A DNA stretch of 64,000 nt from Metallosphaera sedula DSM 5348 (GTDB lineage Archaea; Thermoproteota; Thermoprotei_A; Sulfolobales; Sulfolobaceae). Shown piece by piece: positions 16,489-25,882 of the stretch (within the stretch, counting starts at the first letter, position 1; the number at the start of each line of letters is the position of its first letter). Below the pieces are notes generated by a model. That model was not told where the DNA came from. It worked only from the letters and a program-made list of their open reading frames with translations, and made no database searches. The position numbers were made by a program, and so were the translations under genes. The DNA lies in contig NC_009440.1 of NCBI RefSeq assembly GCF_000016605.1, forward strand, positions 1,439,789-1,503,788, written 5' to 3'.

Positions 16489-17145
16489 ATGACATGGAAA
16501 TGCACGGGATGCGGAACAGAGAATCCTGACGATGCAATGTATTGCACCACCTGTGGGTTAAAGAGACCTGACGAGCCAGTAGGAGCACAATCTAGTTCAC
16601 AAGAACAGCCAGCTGAACAACAGGTACAAGAGCAACAACAAGCGGTTCCTCCTGCCGAAACACAGGTCCAGACTCAGGAGCCACCAGTCCAACAACCAGT
16701 GCAATCAGCAGAAGCGCAGTTAGTACAGAGTTCAGCACCCGCTAGTCCAACTCCTCAAGAGCAGGCAAGTACAACCCCACAACCTCAAGTTACGCAACCA
16801 CAACCCAGTAGCCAAGAGGGCAAATACTATATTCAGTTCATTGCAACTCCAGTCTCAGCCTTGAACAAGACGAAGGTTCCGCTAGATTTTGACGTATTCG
16901 AAAATATTTCCTTAGGAAGGAGTCCTGAAAACGTATTGATGATCCCAGATAGCGAGATTTCAAGGAGGCATGCGATCCTATCTAAGGAAGGAGACACGCT
17001 TTACATAGAAGACCTAAACAGCACCAACGGTACGTACATCTATGACGGAAAGGTCTTTCAGACGGTAAAGGGGAAGGTCCAGCTTCCTAAAAATGCGGTA
17101 GTGAAGCTTGGCAATAACACCATTATCAAGATTGTGAGAGAATGA
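16489..17145 (+). CDS. arnA: ArnA-like zinc-ribbon/FHA protein
   Basis: 218 residues from the ATG at 16489; an upstream TTG at 16471 only adds six residues. N-terminal zinc ribbon (C5, C8, C19, C22), then an 80-residue Gln/Pro-rich linker, then an FHA domain with GR (143-144), SRRH (158-161) and NSTNGT (177-182), the residues that bind phosphothreonine peptides. This is the architecture of Sulfolobus ArnA, which with the vWA protein ArnB represses archaellum expression under control of Ser/Thr phosphorylation. The next gene, a PPP phosphatase, overlaps by 4 nt and a vWA gene follows by another 4-nt overlap, so all three form one operon. Confidence 0.82.
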   Translation: MTWKCTGCGTENPDDAMYCTTCGLKRPDEPVGAQSSSQEQPAEQQVQEQQQAVPPAETQVQTQEPPVQQPVQSAEAQLVQSSAPASPTPQEQASTTPQPQVTQPQPSSQEGKYYIQFIATPVSALNKTKVPLDFDVFENISLGRSPENVLMIPDSEISRRHAILSKEGDTLYIEDLNSTNGTYIYDGKVFQTVKGKVQLPKNAVVKLGNNTIIKIVRE

Positions 17146-17978
17146 GTTCATGGCCTCAAGAGAGGAGGGACAGTCTCCTCGAGCTGGTCAGAAAATCTAG
17201 AGAGATATTCTCGTCGATGAAACCTCTCTTGAGGGTTGGGGATAGACCTAGGGCAGTTTTTGTTGGAGACACCCACGGAGCTTTCATGGTTACGAAATAT
17301 GTTTTCGAAAATTTCTCGGATTATGACGCCATAGTCTTCCTGGGAGATTACGTAGACCGCGAACCTTATGGGCTCGAGAACTTAGAAATAATTCTCTCTC
17401 ATTTCGTGGAAAATAAGGATAAAGTGATTGTTCTAAGGGGCAATCATGAGAGTCCCCTTACAAACGAATATTATGGATTTAGGGCAGAAGTAAGGGAGAA
17501 ACTAGGAGATGAAAACTACAAAGAATTTGTGGATCTGTTCTCGGAAATGCCCTACGCAGCCATTGTAAATAACTACCTCTGCGTCCATGGAGGTATTGCT
17601 AGAAACTTAAAAAATGTACAACAGATTGAGGAACTTAAGAAACCTGACATAATACCAGAGGACGAGATAGCATTTGAGATGTTATGGAATGATCCTAGAG
17701 AGGAACTGGACGGCTTCGTTCCCAATATAAGGGGTGAGGGAACCTTCTTCTACGGAAAGGACGTAACGCTTGAGTTTCTTAAAGAGAACTCACTCAAGGG
17801 AATAATCAGGGGACATGAGGTAGCTGACGGTTTCAGATCCGAGATAGATGAAAGGGTTATTACAGTGTTTTCCAGTAGATACCACAAGATGAGGGCTGGA
17901 ATCTTACTTCAAGATGGAGAAAAGTTCAACATGGTTTACTTGGACGAGGAATTCCTTCTGAAAGGTGATAAATCATGA
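17142..17978 (+). CDS. PPP-family (PP1/PP2A-type) Ser/Thr protein phosphatase
   Basis: 278 residues with the full set of metal and phosphate motifs: GDTHG (42-46), GDYVDR (68-73), RGNHE (99-103), HGG (149-151) and a later IRGHE. These coordinate the two catalytic metals in PPP phosphatases, which remove phosphate from Ser/Thr. The length is that of the bare catalytic core. It lies between arnA-like and arnB-like genes with ATGA overlaps on both sides, so it most likely dephosphorylates those proteins or their kinases; that partner assignment is inference from context. Confidence 0.9.
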   Translation: MSSWPQERRDSLLELVRKSREIFSSMKPLLRVGDRPRAVFVGDTHGAFMVTKYVFENFSDYDAIVFLGDYVDREPYGLENLEIILSHFVENKDKVIVLRGNHESPLTNEYYGFRAEVREKLGDENYKEFVDLFSEMPYAAIVNNYLCVHGGIARNLKNVQQIEELKKPDIIPEDEIAFEMLWNDPREELDGFVPNIRGEGTFFYGKDVTLEFLKENSLKGIIRGHEVADGFRSEIDERVITVFSSRYHKMRAGILLQDGEKFNMVYLDEEFLLKGDKS

Positions 17979-19126
17979 CACTTTCCATGAAGGTAGAGGT
18001 AAGCCACAAGTACTCTTTCAACAGCGACCTAAAGATGGCTTTTAAAATTCTCCTAGTCCCAGAGAAGATATCTACAGCCACAGGATTTCACTATATTGTT
18101 CTCCTGGACACCAGTGGATCCATGGACGGTCTTAAGATTGAAAGTGCTAAGAAGGGGGCAATAGAGCTACTTAAAAGGATACCACAGGGCAATAAGGTGT
18201 CATTCGTCACCTTTTCCAGTAGGGTTAACATCGTGAGAGAGTTCGTGGATCCGGAGGATCTTACGGCAGAGATTTCGAGCCTATCCGCTGGCGGTCAAAC
18301 AGCCTTCTTTACCGCTCTTCTCACCGCGTTCAATCTTCACAACAAGCACGGAATTCCAAGTTATGTGATCTTATTAACGGACGGAAATCCCACTGATGAT
18401 ACAAACGTTGAGACATACAAGAGGATAGCCATACCCAATGGCGTTCAGACCATATCCTTTGGACTCGGTGATGATTATAACGAAACCATACTCAAGTCTC
18501 TAGCTGACAGATCAGGTGGAGTCTTCTATCACGTAAATGATGCCATGGAAATTCCAGAGAAACTTCCCAAAGCTGCAAAAACCAAGATAGCTGCTAAGAA
18601 CGTTACAGTGGATATAGTCGCTGAGTCCAATGTGAAACTGCTAAACTATTCTGGTCCTCCAGTACAATTGAACGCGGTTGAGGGAGTAGTCAAGATACTT
18701 GGCGAAGCTGTGGTTCCTCCCAACTATAGTGGAAACTTTATGACAGTTAAGGCAAACTATGAGGAGCCAGTAGACGGGAGAAAGCAAGCACTTCTGAGCG
18801 TAGTTAACATAAAACCGGCAGATAGTCAGGCTACCTTCGTGAGTGGAGTGAACAAGGATGTTCTCCTAGAGTACGAGTACTTCAACAACCTTCAGAAGAT
18901 ATCCAGCGAAGTACAGGCTGGTAACCTGGTGGAGGCAACCAGGACACTTAAGAGGATGGAGGAAATAGCTGGCCAAACAAGAAAGATTGAACTCATGGAG
19001 ACCACGCGAAGGTTATCAGATAGCTTAGAGACCACAAAGAGGTCAGGAAATGCCACGGAGCAAACCAGAAAGCTGTCGAAGGAAGTCTCGAGCGAAGTCA
19101 CAAGAAAGCTCAGGGGAGAGAGTTAG
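17975..19126 (+). CDS. arnB: ArnB-like von Willebrand A domain protein
   Basis: 383 residues. The vWA domain shows its metal-ion adhesion motif D45-T-S47-G-S49, the later Thr in SAGGQTAFFTAL, and ILLTDGNPTDD. After a beta-sandwich segment (about 200-290) comes a charged C-terminal tail with five T-R-x-[L/I] elements at T322, T335, T344, T364 and T376. In Sulfolobus, ArnB binds ArnA and is phosphorylated on Ser/Thr, and together they repress archaellum genes. The start overlaps the phosphatase stop by 4 nt. The alternative start Met5 would cost only four residues. Confidence 0.82.
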   Translation: MTLSMKVEVSHKYSFNSDLKMAFKILLVPEKISTATGFHYIVLLDTSGSMDGLKIESAKKGAIELLKRIPQGNKVSFVTFSSRVNIVREFVDPEDLTAEISSLSAGGQTAFFTALLTAFNLHNKHGIPSYVILLTDGNPTDDTNVETYKRIAIPNGVQTISFGLGDDYNETILKSLADRSGGVFYHVNDAMEIPEKLPKAAKTKIAAKNVTVDIVAESNVKLLNYSGPPVQLNAVEGVVKILGEAVVPPNYSGNFMTVKANYEEPVDGRKQALLSVVNIKPADSQATFVSGVNKDVLLEYEYFNNLQKISSEVQAGNLVEATRTLKRMEEIAGQTRKIELMETTRRLSDSLETTKRSGNATEQTRKLSKEVSSEVTRKLRGES

Positions 19127-19649
19127 CGGTTAGAAAGTCTATGTCAATAACTTTAGCCTTGACCTTTTCGAAGGTCCTCATGTTCCTCACTATTGTTGGC
19201 AATTTCCTGGTGTGAATTCCCCACTCTTCCAGGAATTTCTGTAGTTGCGCTATTACCTCTTTCCCTGAGTTACCCAGTGCGGGTATGTCGTGAAAAATCA
19301 AGATTCTTTCAGGATTAGTCTTTCTTCCAAGTACAAGTAGCTCTCCCCTAAACCATTTATCTCCCTTTAGAACCCTAGGTACCAGAGTGAGTGTGAACAT
19401 CCCAGATAAGCTTGCGAGCCCTCCATCACTTGAAGACGAGACCTCAAGTTTATACCCAGACTGAATCCTTCTTCCTGGAAGCATAGGTTCCCTGAGTAGG
19501 ATAAGCTCCCTCAGTACCCGACCATCCACGTCTAGGGCAAATATCTTTGGTCTCTCCTCTCCGTATTCTGGAATGAATTGCTTCATGGTGGCCAAGTATT
19601 TCGTCTGAGGAGATAGTAAAGAATCAACCTTTACTCCGAAAAGTCTCAT
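19110..19649 (-). CDS. Hypothetical protein, 179 aa
   Basis: A beta-rich soluble protein (IPEYGEERPKIFALDVDGRV; YKLEVSSSSDGGLASLSGMF; GELLVLGRKTNPERILIFHD) with a helical C-terminus. No signal peptide, membrane segment or known motif. It converges on the arnB-like gene with a 17-nt overlap. The 298 bases upstream (19650-19947) are AT-rich with no gene. Function unknown. Confidence 0.6.
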   Translation of the reverse strand: MRLFGVKVDSLLSPQTKYLATMKQFIPEYGEERPKIFALDVDGRVLRELILLREPMLPGRRIQSGYKLEVSSSSDGGLASLSGMFTLTLVPRVLKGDKWFRGELLVLGRKTNPERILIFHDIPALGNSGKEVIAQLQKFLEEWGIHTRKLPTIVRNMRTFEKVKAKVIDIDFLTANSLP

Positions 19650-19947
19650 GTGTATAAGTTATACAAAGTAGTTAATTTGTTAGTTATTAAATTTCACTTA
19701 AATCTGTCTAAAATATCAAATGAGAAATTCAAATGCTTAAACATGTCCGTGAAATAGATTCAAAATAAGATTAACGAAGTATAGCATAACGTATCATGAG
19801 TTTTACATTAACGAAAACTATAATTATCTTTCTACCTTCAGGTCTAAAAACTTTTTAAGGTTACGTCAACCTAGAATTCTTCTAAAAGATTTAGAACGTT
19901 TAGATTTTTCAAGTGAATTTATTAACTCAGAAATTTACCTTCGCCTC
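19650..19947. other. AT-rich intergenic region, divergent promoters
   Basis: No frame longer than a few dozen codons and no tRNA or hairpin of note. It lies between two divergent genes and must hold the promoter of each; the A/T-rich stretch around 19912-19925 (aattta, ttatta) sits about 26-30 nt upstream of the helicase ATG at 19948, where a TATA box would be expected. Confidence 0.4.
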
Positions 19948-20994
19948 ATGTTTGATCAGTTAAGCGATCAACTCAAAAGGGCACTGGCTGACATAAATTA
20001 CCAGCGTCCTACTAAGGTACAAGAGATAGCCATCCCCGTCTTCATGAATGGGGAGAGCGTAATAGTACAGGCAAAAACAGGATCAGGAAAGACTGCGTCT
20101 TACCTGATACCAGTCCTGGAGAGATACCACAACGCACTCATTCTAGTTCCCACGAGGGAGCTGGCTGAGCAAGTTGCATATGAGGCTAAAAGACTTGGAA
20201 AATACAAGAGGACCTCTATTGGGGTAATCATAGGTGGAGTAGGTTATGACAGACAGGAGCGAGAGTCCGATAGTGACATCATAGTCGGAACTCCTGGAAG
20301 AATCCTTGATTTGTGGGGCAGGGGTACTCTTGACCTCTCCAGGTTTAAGCTGGCCATCGTGGACGAGGTTGATAGAATGCTCGATATGGGGTTCATTGAC
20401 GACGTGAGAATGATACTCTCCAAGACCAGTGCTGAGAATTTCGGCTTCTTCTCTGCAACAGTACCTCCAGAGGTCAAGGAGTTAGCTGAGGAGTTCTCAC
20501 CCAATGCTAGATTTCTCAAGGTTGATGAATATAAACCGGTTGAAATAGATCACGAATTTTATCCGGTCCGCGATAACTGGCACGAGAAAGTAACCAAACT
20601 GCTCAAGGATGTAAATGGAAAGGCCATAGTGTTCACCAACACAAAGGCTAGAGCAGAGGCATTGTACGACAATATCTCAGATAGGGTAAGCACATCACTA
20701 CTTCATGGCGATATGTCTCAGGGCTCAAGGAGGAGAAACCTGATGAGCTTTAAGAGAGGCGACAGTGACATCCTAATATCCACAGACCTAGCAGCTAGGG
20801 GGATAGATGTGATAGATGTGGAGCAGGTAGTTAACTTTGACTTACCTAGGGATGTTGAAACATATATCCATAGGGTAGGAAGAACTGGGAGGATGGGAAG
20901 GAAAGGGAGGGCAGTATCATACTACACGAGGAGAGAAGAGGAAATGGTCCAGAGGATTAGAAGCATTATCAAATCAACTATCATCTCTCAATGA
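19948..20994 (+). CDS. DEAD-box RNA helicase (core only)
   Basis: 348 residues containing every helicase motif in order: [10 protein letters not shown] (Q), AKTGSGKT (I), PTRELAEQ (Ia), GTPGR (Ib), DEVD (II), SAT (III), [10 protein letters not shown] (IV), [10 protein letters not shown] (V), [13 protein letters not shown] (VI). Motif II reads DEVD rather than DEAD. There is no N- or C-terminal extension, so it is a minimal two-RecA-domain helicase. Likely roles are ribosome assembly, mRNA unwinding or cold response; none is fixed by context. Single-gene transcript. Confidence 0.95.
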   Translation: MFDQLSDQLKRALADINYQRPTKVQEIAIPVFMNGESVIVQAKTGSGKTASYLIPVLERYHNALILVPTRELAEQVAYEAKRLGKYKRTSIGVIIGGVGYDRQERESDSDIIVGTPGRILDLWGRGTLDLSRFKLAIVDEVDRMLDMGFIDDVRMILSKTSAENFGFFSATVPPEVKELAEEFSPNARFLKVDEYKPVEIDHEFYPVRDNWHEKVTKLLKDVNGKAIVFTNTKARAEALYDNISDRVSTSLLHGDMSQGSRRRNLMSFKRGDSDILISTDLAARGIDVIDVEQVVNFDLPRDVETYIHRVGRTGRMGRKGRAVSYYTRREEEMVQRIRSIIKSTIISQ

Positions 20995-21197
20995 GAGAAA
21001 TAAGAGCCTTAATTGACTTATATTTCTACCATTTAATAGATCGGATGTTTTTATAGTTAAAGTATTCTCGACAAAGAATAAATATGTCTTCTATAATAAG
21101 AGATATAGTTTGTTTTGCAATAAGATTGACAATGATAGTTTCCGCTTAAATTATAAAATTTATAAGGGCGATTATGATGTAGTATATGAGATAACGT

Positions 21198-21398
21198 ATG
21201 AACAAATATTATTTGGCAATGGGTATTGCGTTCTTGATTGATATAATTATATATTCATTATATCCAGTTTTTAATAACACCATACCATCAATAGGAGGTT
21301 TAACCACTTTCTACTCATATCAAATAATTCTACTTATAGTTTCGACTATTCTATTCGCAGGAGTAGTGCTTGCAGTAAAGGAGAACGGAGGTAGGTGA
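21198..21398 (+). CDS. Small DUF3311-like membrane protein
   Basis: 66 residues with two membrane segments (about 5-24 and 40-60) separated by a short loop with [12 protein letters not shown]. Small two-TM proteins of the DUF3311 type are commonly encoded immediately before SSS-family symporters, as here, where the next start overlaps by 4 nt (GTGA). They are thought to be partners of the transporter, though their role is undefined. A TATA-like tttataagg at 21159-21167 lies about 35 nt upstream of the ATG. Confidence 0.7.
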   Translation: MNKYYLAMGIAFLIDIIIYSLYPVFNNTIPSIGGLTTFYSYQIILLIVSTILFAGVVLAVKENGGR

Positions 21399-22987
21399 GA
21401 GAGTTGGCATTCGGGAATATAGACGGAGTTACCCTTGGTGTTTTCGTGGTTTTATTTGCAATTTTTGCCTTTTTGGGTTTTTGGGCATCTAGATGGAGGA
21501 GAGGAGATCTCTCCAAAATTGACGAATGGGGGCTTGGAGGAAGAAGACTAGGCTGGCTGTTAGTGTGGTTCTTGATGGGGGCAGATCTGTTCACTGCCTA
21601 CACCTTCATAGCCGTACCCTCAAGTATGCTGGCTGTAGGTTCGTTATACTTCTTCGCTGTGCCTTACGTGGCATGGGGGTTCGGAGTTGCCCTTTTAACC
21701 ATGCCTAGATTATGGACAGTTTCTAGAAACAAGGGATATGTGACGGCCTCCGACTTCGTTAAGGACAGATTCGACAGCAGATGGCTCGCCATTGCGGTTG
21801 CACTAACTGGAATAGTTGCTGAGCTGCCATACATTGCACTACAGATAGTGGGTATGCAGGCAGTGCTTGCAGCTATGCTTGCTGGCTTAACTGGAGTAGT
21901 TTCTAAGACAGTGTCTGACATTGCCCTGATAATTGCGTTCGCCATCTTGGCCTCGTTTACCTTTACCAGCGGTCTAAGAGGGGCAGCAATTACTGGAGTC
22001 TTTAAGGATATACTTATCTGGATTACAGTGCTTGCTGTGATCATTATAGTCCCGCTAAGTTACGGAGGATTCGCAAGTGCATTTCATAATGCAGCTATCC
22101 AATCTGCAACGGTAAATCAAGCTCTGAATCACGCTAAGGGTCCCATAAATTACGGCGCACTATCTCCTAAACTCATCCCTGCGTACTTCTCACTATCCCT
22201 TGGATCAGCACTTGCACTTTACCTATACCCGCATGCCATAAATGGTTCACTTAGCTCAGAGGACAAGGGGAAACTGAAGCTAGGTACTTCACTATTACCA
22301 ATTTATGGTATTGGTTTGGCTTTACTAGCACTCTTCGGGATCTTGGTATATGCAGTTCCAAATGCCCTTAGTGCAGTAATTAAGTTAGGTGCTGGCACTT
22401 TCGTGGTTCCTTCACTCATTGCATATACGATGCCCGACTGGTTTGTGGGGCTGGCTTACCTAGCAATTTTCATAGGAGGACTCGTCCCAGCAGCAATCAT
22501 GGCCATAGGAGTAGCTAACCTTCTTGTAAGGAACGTGATCAAGGAGTTCAAGTCCCTAGAGCCTAAGACTGAGGCTACACTAGCTAAGGTTATCTCCACA
22601 GTCTTCAAGTTCGTGGCCTTGGGGTTCGTGTTTGCGGTCCCCGCTACCTACGCAATCCAGCTCCAGTTACTAGGCGGAATCCTGATAACGCAAACTTTAC
22701 CCTCGGTGTTCCTAGGACTCTACACCAGGAATCTTAATGGAAAGGCTACCCTTGTAGGGTGGGCAGCTGGAATTCTGTCAGCCTTAGCCCTCGTTATTGA
22801 GGCTAACGCAAAGTTCGGAGTAATAAAGACTAGCCTTTACACCACGCCCCTAGGTCCACTCTATATAGCGATCCTTGCACTACTGATCAACCTAGCGGTG
22901 ACGTTGATAGGATCAGGAATAGCATATGGAATGGGATGGAGACCTTCACAGAAGATAAAGGAAGAGGAGATCACTAAGGAGATGTAA
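21395..22987 (+). CDS. Sodium:solute symporter (SSS) family transporter
   Basis: 530 residues from a GTG at 21395, with about 13 predicted membrane segments. Recognisable family features include an N-terminal [20 protein letters not shown] and [11 protein letters not shown], the 'GAYPTYVA'-like ...[10 protein letters not shown], and [19 protein letters not shown], equivalent to the SSS 'GG..av..tD..q' signature. Family members carry sugars, amino acids, carboxylates or urea using Na+ or H+; in an acidophile H+ coupling is plausible. Substrate unknown. It forms an operon with the preceding small membrane protein. Confidence 0.88.
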   Translation: MRELAFGNIDGVTLGVFVVLFAIFAFLGFWASRWRRGDLSKIDEWGLGGRRLGWLLVWFLMGADLFTAYTFIAVPSSMLAVGSLYFFAVPYVAWGFGVALLTMPRLWTVSRNKGYVTASDFVKDRFDSRWLAIAVALTGIVAELPYIALQIVGMQAVLAAMLAGLTGVVSKTVSDIALIIAFAILASFTFTSGLRGAAITGVFKDILIWITVLAVIIIVPLSYGGFASAFHNAAIQSATVNQALNHAKGPINYGALSPKLIPAYFSLSLGSALALYLYPHAINGSLSSEDKGKLKLGTSLLPIYGIGLALLALFGILVYAVPNALSAVIKLGAGTFVVPSLIAYTMPDWFVGLAYLAIFIGGLVPAAIMAIGVANLLVRNVIKEFKSLEPKTEATLAKVISTVFKFVALGFVFAVPATYAIQLQLLGGILITQTLPSVFLGLYTRNLNGKATLVGWAAGILSALALVIEANAKFGVIKTSLYTTPLGPLYIAILALLINLAVTLIGSGIAYGMGWRPSQKIKEEEITKEM

Positions 22988-22988
22988 C

Positions 22989-23222
22989 TTAAAGAGAATC
23001 ATCTATTTTTCTTGCTTCAAGAATTCCTTTTTCTGTAAGGGTGTAAAAGGTCTCCTTCTTTAGGACACCCTTTAACTTTTTGGAGATAAGACCTTCCAGC
23101 TCCATGGGTCTTAATACGCTGAGTAGATCGTCCTCATCTACTCTGAATTCTTTCATCAACCTTCCTAGCCTGGCCTCTCCATGGAAATATAGGTAGAGGA
23201 GAATCTGATCCCTAAAGCTCAT
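22989..23222 (-). CDS. Winged-helix DNA-binding protein, 77 aa
   Basis: A small winged-helix fold: helix 1 (FRDQILLYLYFHG), helix 2 (RLGRLMKEF), recognition helix (EDDLLSVLRPMELEGLISKK) and wing (LKKETFYTLTEKGILEARKI). The closing 'yyLTekG' strand is characteristic of MarR/PadR-like archaeal regulators. It ends 1 nt after the symporter on the opposite strand. A target cannot be read from the sequence; the neighbours on both sides are candidates. Confidence 0.75.
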   Translation of the reverse strand: MSFRDQILLYLYFHGEARLGRLMKEFRVDEDDLLSVLRPMELEGLISKKLKGVLKKETFYTLTEKGILEARKIDDSL

Positions 23223-23344
23223 ACTCTGATTCTTATGATCGGGGTTAAATATTTACAACAATTCTCTGACAGATAGGGACTCCCAACATAACCCTAAAAT
23301 GCCTTAATCGTAACCAAATAAACTAGTTTTGCAACAATATCTAT

Positions 23345-23944
23345 GTGGAACTTAAAGTAGAGATTCCTGAGGACGTACTTTTCCCACCACTTCCTGAGCT
23401 TTCCTACGTATGTTCCGGGAGAATCACAGACTCTAAATGCTCTGGGCCCTCCATATTTCGCGACCAGGATTTCATTACTGCCACCGCATCTGATCTCATC
23501 GCATCCATGAGCATTTCAGGATTAATTAGGACGAGGCTCAGGGGGAGAAAGAGGGAAAGATGGCTCAACTACATGGCAAAATATGGAATTGAAATTGAAC
23601 CCAGGGAGTTCACTGCAGTCCTGAAGACGGGGTCGTTGGTTACAATTTATGCAGATGGACTTGACTTCGAAGACGTTGCTGGAAACACAGTGTTCAAGGA
23701 GTTCAGAGTTACTGGAATGGGGAACATGTACAACGTGATTGAGAAGTTGGCAGAAATTGAGCCAAGACTGATGATAGCAGAAACTAGGGGAAACCTTTGG
23801 TTTCTGGTAAGCGCGTTCAAGATAATTGGAATGGATCAGGGTATTAGGAAGGTGCTGGAGAAGCTAGTTAATGTCACTAAGACTGAATGTGATGAGATAA
23901 CCCAGATCAAGAGTGGGAGGATTTGCCTAAAAAGAACTAGTTAG
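23345..23944 (+). CDS. Hypothetical protein, 199 aa
   Basis: Starts at GTG 23345. Soluble, with cysteines at CSGRITDSKCSG near the N-terminus and TECDEI...GRICLK near the C-terminus. A basic central helix (IRTRLRGRKRERWLNYMAKY) could bind nucleic acid. No known family recognised. It is divergent from the small winged-helix gene and followed by the DUF929 gene after 79 nt. Confidence 0.55.
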   Translation: MELKVEIPEDVLFPPLPELSYVCSGRITDSKCSGPSIFRDQDFITATASDLIASMSISGLIRTRLRGRKRERWLNYMAKYGIEIEPREFTAVLKTGSLVTIYADGLDFEDVAGNTVFKEFRVTGMGNMYNVIEKLAEIEPRLMIAETRGNLWFLVSAFKIIGMDQGIRKVLEKLVNVTKTECDEITQIKSGRICLKRTS

Positions 23945-24023
23945 CCTGTTAAATTCTAGACCGTATCTTTAAAAGGTATTGTAAGAATTTTGAAAAAAGT
24001 TTAAATGCAGACCTGGTTAAATC

Positions 24024-24833
24024 ATGGCAATGGCTAAGGGAAAAAAGAAGAACGAAAAGGAGAGCAGGCTTATTTACATACCGTTCATCGCCCTGCTGTT
24101 AGTTATAGCTCTTTTCATAGGGCTAAGCTTTAGGACCAGCGTCTCTACCTCTGCCCAAAGTGCCTTCACTAACCTGGTTAAGGTTTCGTCCACAGATTAT
24201 GCTCCAAATGGGACGACGCAGGTATATTTCATTAGTTGGTACGGTTGTCCATACGGTGCCACGTTGTCGTGGCCTTTGTACGTAGCCTTGAGCAACTACG
24301 GAAATCTCACGGTGATTCCTCACTACTCCGTGGCGGAACCAGACTTAGCAAATGGTGCACCAATTCCAGGCCTGCTGTTCCAGCGATTCACTCCAAGTTC
24401 TAATGTACAATTCCACTTCTATTACATTTACAATCAATATCTGAATGCTACTCCCTCAGGACAACCCGTTAACAACGCTGATAGGGTTCAGGTAGGGCTG
24501 AATGAGTTGGAGAACATGACACCTAGCTGGGTAGTTAATCTAGTGGAACAATATCAGTTAAGCGAGACTCAGGTGGTTTACAATGGGAATCAGGTTCCTA
24601 TAGCCATGGGAAGCAGTGAACCTCACCTAGTTACAACCCTAATAATATCGGGACCTGGGGGAACATGGATAATGTTGGGCTACCCCAAGTCGTTACCTCC
24701 AAGCGAGGTGGTAAGCATAAACGGCAACTCGACCCAGCTTCTTAACGAAATAGAAAGCGGTCACGTTCCCTCTCCAATAGAGTCTACAGCACAACAGATC
24801 TTGCAGATCATACAGCAGGCCTCAGGATCTTAA
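24024..24833 (+). CDS. DUF929-family membrane-anchored protein
   Basis: 269 residues: a lysine-rich cytosolic start (KGKKKNEKES), one transmembrane anchor (about 16-38), and an extracytoplasmic domain. The domain starts like a thioredoxin fold with QVYFISWYGCPYGATLSW, where a single Cys replaces the usual CxxC, and later contains a cis-Pro-like region (HLVTTLIISGP). DUF929 is common in Sulfolobales and of unknown function; an envelope role is likely from topology. The 3' end overlaps the convergent gene 24808-25839 by 26 nt. Confidence 0.75.
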   Translation: MAMAKGKKKNEKESRLIYIPFIALLLVIALFIGLSFRTSVSTSAQSAFTNLVKVSSTDYAPNGTTQVYFISWYGCPYGATLSWPLYVALSNYGNLTVIPHYSVAEPDLANGAPIPGLLFQRFTPSSNVQFHFYYIYNQYLNATPSGQPVNNADRVQVGLNELENMTPSWVVNLVEQYQLSETQVVYNGNQVPIAMGSSEPHLVTTLIISGPGGTWIMLGYPKSLPPSEVVSINGNSTQLLNEIESGHVPSPIESTAQQILQIIQQASGS

Positions 24834-25839
24834 CGAAGTCTGTCTCTTTCTCCACCTTAAATCTCTTTACCCATGTCAAGTAGTCCAGTCTTTCCAGGGA
24901 CGGAGTTTTCTGGTCCGTCAAGATTATCAACTTTTCCGCGTTAAAGGTATACCTTTCGACCAGAGCATTTATGGTCTCCGCATTGTAAAGAATTGGGCCT
25001 ACCTCGATCTCATGATACTGAGCTTGCCTTAAGAGCTGAGAAAAGGCTTCATTACTGTTCCAAGCTTCCATAATGGAAATATTGCCCACAATCTTGCTCT
25101 TGGGATAGACGAAGAGTGGCAATATCACAACATCCGCACTCGGAGAGTTAGTTACCTTGGAGTTTATCATGGACTTTATGACTGAGAAGAGCCTAGTCAT
25201 GTATGTTCTTCCCAGGTCTGCGTCATATTCTTTGTCCTTATCGTACTTCTCATGGAAGTTCTTGTTTAACCAAATGAAGGCATCCACTATCTCGCTTTCC
25301 CTTGATGACACGAAATCAAGAATCTGAACAGATGAGGCCTTCGCCAATGCGGAGTTTGTGTTCACTGATTGGCCTGCAAGTGCGGGGGTAAGAAGTAAAA
25401 CTCTTTTCCCTGAGATCTCCTCCACAACTTCCCCAATCCTGAACGCGTCCTGCTCCAGCGATGCTAGAGGGTTAGCTGCAATCCCTACCCTCATTCCCCC
25501 CTCCTTTGTCATGGAATAAAACGTGAACCTGAAGTGATCTATCTCCTCTGCAGTTGGATACCAGGCCTTGTAAGTCTTCATCCCTTCATCCTTTATCGCG
25601 TTGACCTCTTCTAGAATTCTCTCAAACGCCTCGTGTGTATCCTTAAACTCATCGTCGAGTCTGCCATATGGAACAAAGATTGGTTCTCCAATCCTGGGGA
25701 ATAGATATCTAAAGCCATAAAGCCTCGCCACCTCAGGAATTCCGGAATCTACGAGTGTCTTTATGGCCTTTTTCATGACAGGATTAAGATGGTCAATATG
25801 AAGAATATTCTTCTCCTCTCTCTTCCTGAAAATTGACAT
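24808..25839 (-). CDS. Hypothetical protein, 343 aa
   Basis: A soluble alpha/beta protein without signal peptide. Segments such as GKRVLLLTPALAGQSVNTNS, SADVVILPLFVYPKSKIVGN and EKLIILTDQKTPSLERLDYL look like successive strand-loop-helix units of a Rossmann-like fold. No nucleotide-binding or catalytic motif stands out and I do not recognise the family. It is divergent (43 nt) from the cation antiporter gene at 25883. Confidence 0.6.
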   Translation of the reverse strand: MSIFRKREEKNILHIDHLNPVMKKAIKTLVDSGIPEVARLYGFRYLFPRIGEPIFVPYGRLDDEFKDTHEAFERILEEVNAIKDEGMKTYKAWYPTAEEIDHFRFTFYSMTKEGGMRVGIAANPLASLEQDAFRIGEVVEEISGKRVLLLTPALAGQSVNTNSALAKASSVQILDFVSSRESEIVDAFIWLNKNFHEKYDKDKEYDADLGRTYMTRLFSVIKSMINSKVTNSPSADVVILPLFVYPKSKIVGNISIMEAWNSNEAFSQLLRQAQYHEIEVGPILYNAETINALVERYTFNAEKLIILTDQKTPSLERLDYLTWVKRFKVEKETDFVKILRPAV

Positions 25840-25882
25840 AAACTAGATTAATGTTCATAGCTATAAAAGTCAATGGCTTGGC

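Noticed and set aside
24024-24833. DUF929 protein as a DsbA-type oxidase
   Set aside because: Only one cysteine occurs in the WYGCPYG motif, so a dithiol redox role is not supported.
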